This document shows positions 9,235 to 11,396 of a DNA stretch of 11,396 nucleotides, piece by piece. A program made the translations under genes and the position numbers. The DNA is from Synechococcus sp. HW_metabat.54 (GTDB lineage: Bacteria; Cyanobacteriota; Cyanobacteriia; PCC-6307; Cyanobiaceae). The notes beneath the pieces are model-generated. The model ran no database searches and had not been told where the DNA came from. It saw only the letters and a list, made by a program, of their open reading frames with translations. The stretch covers positions 1 through 11,396 of the forward strand of contig JAAZVJ010000015.1 of the NCBI GenBank assembly GCA_018623675.1, given 5' to 3'. Numbering within the stretch: the stretch's first letter is position 1; the number at the start of each line of letters is the position of its first letter.

Positions 9235-10143
9235 TTAAACCACCAAATCATCAAGCCCATGGGGCAGCCCATGGCGCCTCGACCAGGCCACCACAGTGTT
9301 GACCAACAGCATGGTCACGGTCATCGGCCCCACACCTCCTGGCACCGGTGACAAGGCCGAAGCGATGCCATCGAGCTCCTCAGACCTGACATCACCACAC
9401 AGCTTGGCTTTCGCTCCCTCCGGAGCATCGGCTGGCGGAGGGAGGCGATGGATGCCCACGTCCACCACAACAGCTCCTGGGGACACATGGTCGGCGCCAA
9501 TCATCCGAGGCCGCCCTGCCGCCACCACCAACACCTCCGCCTGGCGTGTGATGGATGGCAGATCAACCGTGCGGGAGTGGGCAACAGTCACGGTGGCATT
9601 CGCCGCCTGGAGCATGAGTGCCATGGGTTGGCCCACAAGGATGCTCCGGCCCACCACAACCGCTCGCTTCCCTTCCAAAGACAGTTGATGACGTGCCAGC
9701 AAAGCCATCACCCCCGCAGGGGTGCAACTCCGAGGCCCGGGCTCACCCTTCAACAAGCGACCCAGGTTGAGGGTGTGCAATCCATCGGCATCCTTATCGG
9801 GATCAATGGCCGCCAGAAGGGGCCCCTCATCAAGACCTGATGGAAGGGGCAATTGGAGCAAAATGCCATCCACCCGTGGATCGGCATTCAGCGCCGCAAT
9901 CGCTGCCAGCACGTCTGCTTGCGAACTGCTACCGGGCAGGTGGGAGCCATAACTGGCCACACCGATTCGAGCACAGGCCTTCTCTTTGTTGGCCACATAC
10001 ACACCGCTGGCGGGATCATCCCCCACCCGCAAGACCGCTAGACCTGGAGGTCGACCGGCCTGCGCCGTACCTGCGGCAATTTCTGTGCGCAGACGTTCCT
10101 CCAACTCAGCTGCGAGCTGTTTGCCATCCAGCCTCAGAGCCAT
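9235..10143 (-). CDS. folD: Bifunctional methylenetetrahydrofolate dehydrogenase/methenyltetrahydrofolate cyclohydrolase
   Basis: FolD converts 5,10-methylene-THF to 10-formyl-THF in two steps, using NADP+, and so feeds purine and formylmethionyl-tRNA synthesis in the cytosol. With the start at 10143 the protein has 302 residues and begins [11 protein letters not shown], the usual family beginning. Key motifs are [13 protein letters not shown] (41-53) with catalytic Tyr and Lys, [10 protein letters not shown] (92-101), KDADGLH (117-123), the dinucleotide-binding [12 protein letters not shown] (162-173), and the C-terminal [15 protein letters not shown]. An upstream ATG at 10170 adds nine residues (MLEVAISPA). 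A GGAGG precedes the 10143 start by 17 nt, which is too far to be decisive, and that start is chosen from the family N-terminus. It heads the minus-strand run and is divergent from the 7TM-HD gene, with a short spacer of 49 nt. Confidence 0.94.
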   Translation of the reverse strand: MALRLDGKQLAAELEERLRTEIAAGTAQAGRPPGLAVLRVGDDPASGVYVANKEKACARIGVASYGSHLPGSSSQADVLAAIAALNADPRVDGILLQLPLPSGLDEGPLLAAIDPDKDADGLHTLNLGRLLKGEPGPRSCTPAGVMALLARHQLSLEGKRAVVVGRSILVGQPMALMLQAANATVTVAHSRTVDLPSITRQAEVLVVAAGRPRMIGADHVSPGAVVVDVGIHRLPPPADAPEGAKAKLCGDVRSEELDGIASALSPVPGGVGPMTVTMLLVNTVVAWSRRHGLPHGLDDLVV

Positions 10144-10181
10144 CGCAGGCGATATCGCTACCTCCAGCATGCCCTTCCGAT

Positions 10182-10185
10182 GGAG
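10182..10185 (+). promoter_or_regulatory. Ribosome binding site for a TTG start
   Basis: GGAG sits 7 nt before the TTG at 10193, a good Shine-Dalgarno spacing. The next in-frame candidate, GTG at 10214, has no such site. This is the main reason for choosing the TTG for the 7TM-HD gene. Confidence 0.45.
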
Positions 10186-10192
10186 CTAGCGT

Positions 10193-11396
10193 TTGGATTC
10201 AACGCCTCCTGCTGTGCTTCGCCCCCCTCGCTTGCGCCGGCTCTGGCACAGCTGGCTGCGCAACGAATCTCCCCGAAGGCCTTTGCTGCGCTGGCTGGGG
10301 ATCCAAAAGGCCGGTCTGCTGGTGGTGTGCCTGCTGGTGGCGTTTGTCTCCAGCTGGCCCTGGCTCACCGAACCCAACCTGCGGCCAGGGGTACCTGCCC
10401 CTTTTGATGCCACAGCCCCCAAAGATGCCTTGGTGGTCGACAGCGAGGCCCTCGAGCAGCGCCGCAGCAACTTGGTGCCTCGCACATTTGTGCAGGTGAT
10501 TGACCGCCAGGAAAGCCAACGCCTGCGTGAACGACTGGAGAGACAACTCAACGAACTTCAACAGGTTGCCCGCAGCGACGCAGCGGAAAGAGTCGGTCCG
10601 GTGAACTTGACTCCAGAGGAGCAAGGCTGGCTCACCCGCCAGACCAACGCCTCCACCCAGCGATGGCAAAACGCCCTTCGCGATGCTGGCAACCGCATGC
10701 TCAGCCAGGGGCTTGTGAACACCCTGGCGGTGACACAACTGCGCGAAGCCGCAGCTCTGCAGCTGGAGCAACTCGGTGAACCAGGCGATCCAGCACGCAC
10801 CCTCGGCAGCAAACTTCTCGCCAGCTCGTTCCAGGGCTCCAGCAACCTGCGCACCGATCCAGTTCTCAGCCAGCGCAAAATCGAGGCCTTGATCACCAAG
10901 CAAGGCATCCCCACCATCGAAGTCACGAAGGGCAGCTTGATCACCCGCAAGGGAGAACCCATTAGCCCTCAGGCCTATGCCGTTTTGGATTACTTCGGTG
11001 AGGTGAAACGCACCCCTCGCTGGGGGCAATGGGCGTTCAGATCCACCGAAGCCTTGGCTGGTTGTGGCGTGCTGCTGCTACTGATGCGGCGTGAACGGCC
11101 CCGGCTCGAAGCGGCCCACGGATTTTTAGCCCTCGCACTTCTGCTGCTCGTGCAGGGAAGCAAGCTCTGGTTTGGGGCCGCCGTGAGTCCATTGGCGGTG
11201 TTGGTACCGCCCACCCTGCTGCTCGCCCAAGGCCTGGGCACAAGCTGTGGTTTGGCCTGGCTGGCCATCGCCAGCCTGCTCTGGCCCCTCCCCGTGAATG
11301 GGCTCGGCGAAGGTCGACTGATGATTGCGGCCGGCATTGCCGTCGTGGCAGCACTTCAGGCCGGTCGCGTGAGAAGCCGGGCCCAGTTGCTGCAAC
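10193..11396 (+). CDS. 7TM-HD (PgpH-type) membrane phosphohydrolase, 5' part
   Basis: The frame stays open to the right edge with 401 complete codons, so it is 3'-truncated. A stop at 10187 bounds it on the left and no ATG lies near it; TTG 10193 or GTG 10214 are the starts. The layout fits the 7TM receptor/HD hydrolase family: a basic N-terminus, one span (about residues 39-58), an extracytoplasmic 7TMR-HDED domain (about 60-280) starting PAPFDATAPKDALVVD and containing LEQRRSNLVPRTFVQV and the segment TKGSLITRKGEPI, then a cluster of spans from about residue 287. Characterised members such as PgpH of Listeria hydrolyse cyclic-di-AMP with a cytosolic HD domain. That domain is not in this window, so the activity is inferred from the family. 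Charged coiled stretches (QESQRLRERLERQLNELQQ) occur in the ectodomain. It is divergent from folD. Confidence 0.85.
   Translation, partial: MDSTPPAVLRPPRLRRLWHSWLRNESPRRPLLRWLGIQKAGLLVVCLLVAFVSSWPWLTEPNLRPGVPAPFDATAPKDALVVDSEALEQRRSNLVPRTFVQVIDRQESQRLRERLERQLNELQQVARSDAAERVGPVNLTPEEQGWLTRQTNASTQRWQNALRDAGNRMLSQGLVNTLAVTQLREAAALQLEQLGEPGDPARTLGSKLLASSFQGSSNLRTDPVLSQRKIEALITKQGIPTIEVTKGSLITRKGEPISPQAYAVLDYFGEVKRTPRWGQWAFRSTEALAGCGVLLLLMRRERPRLEAAHGFLALALLLLVQGSKLWFGAAVSPLAVLVPPTLLLAQGLGTSCGLAWLAIASLLWPLPVNGLGEGRLMIAAGIAVVAALQAGRVRSRAQLLQ

Noticed and set aside
10199..11029. 276-codon open frame on the minus strand
   Set aside because: It is antisense to the 7TM-HD gene, whose plus frame shows clear family sequence. 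High GC leaves long antisense frames by chance, and this one shows no recognisable domain.

Overview
The window looks like a core-genome segment of a marine unicellular cyanobacterium, most like the GC-rich marine Synechococcus group. This rests on gene content (ferredoxin-NADP+ reductase, a zwf-opcA pair, a CobB/CbiA enzyme, a CrtE-type prenyl synthase), on compact packing, and on protein sequences that read like picocyanobacterial versions. The taxonomic call is inference; no search was run. I see no tRNA, rRNA, CRISPR, insertion sequence or phage gene, and no non-coding stretch above 300 bases. The longest spacer is petH-zwf (657-851).

Plus strand, left half (3-6168): the 3' part of petH with its own rho-independent terminator, then zwf, opcA, cobB, an acylphosphatase gene that overlaps or abuts cobB, and a small GAP-family (SfLAP/LysE-like) membrane protein. 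petH and zwf-opcA together cover two major NADPH sources: photosynthetic electron flow in the light and the oxidative pentose phosphate pathway in the dark, with OpcA activating G6PDH. The rest of the run is tightly spaced but functionally mixed.

Minus strand, middle (10143 down to 6161): a compact run folD, crtE, a divergent PAP2/DUF212 membrane protein and a short RecD/Dda-like SF1 helicase. Spacings are 85 nt, 2 nt and a 4-nt GTGA overlap, which suggests one transcript with translational coupling at the last two junctions. The helicase converges on the GAP-family gene with an 8-nt overlap, and the plus-strand terminator lies inside the helicase's 3' coding end.

Plus strand, right end (10193 to the edge): the N-terminal two thirds or so of a 7TM-HD (PgpH-type) membrane phosphohydrolase, divergent from folD and probably starting at TTG. 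Its HD catalytic domain lies outside the window.

I found no convincing undescribed system; this is mostly housekeeping DNA. The points most worth a second look are the crtE-PAP2 coupling, the cobB/acylphosphatase overlap with a possible CTG start, the tandem repeat and palindrome upstream of zwf, and the terminator hidden in an antisense gene end.
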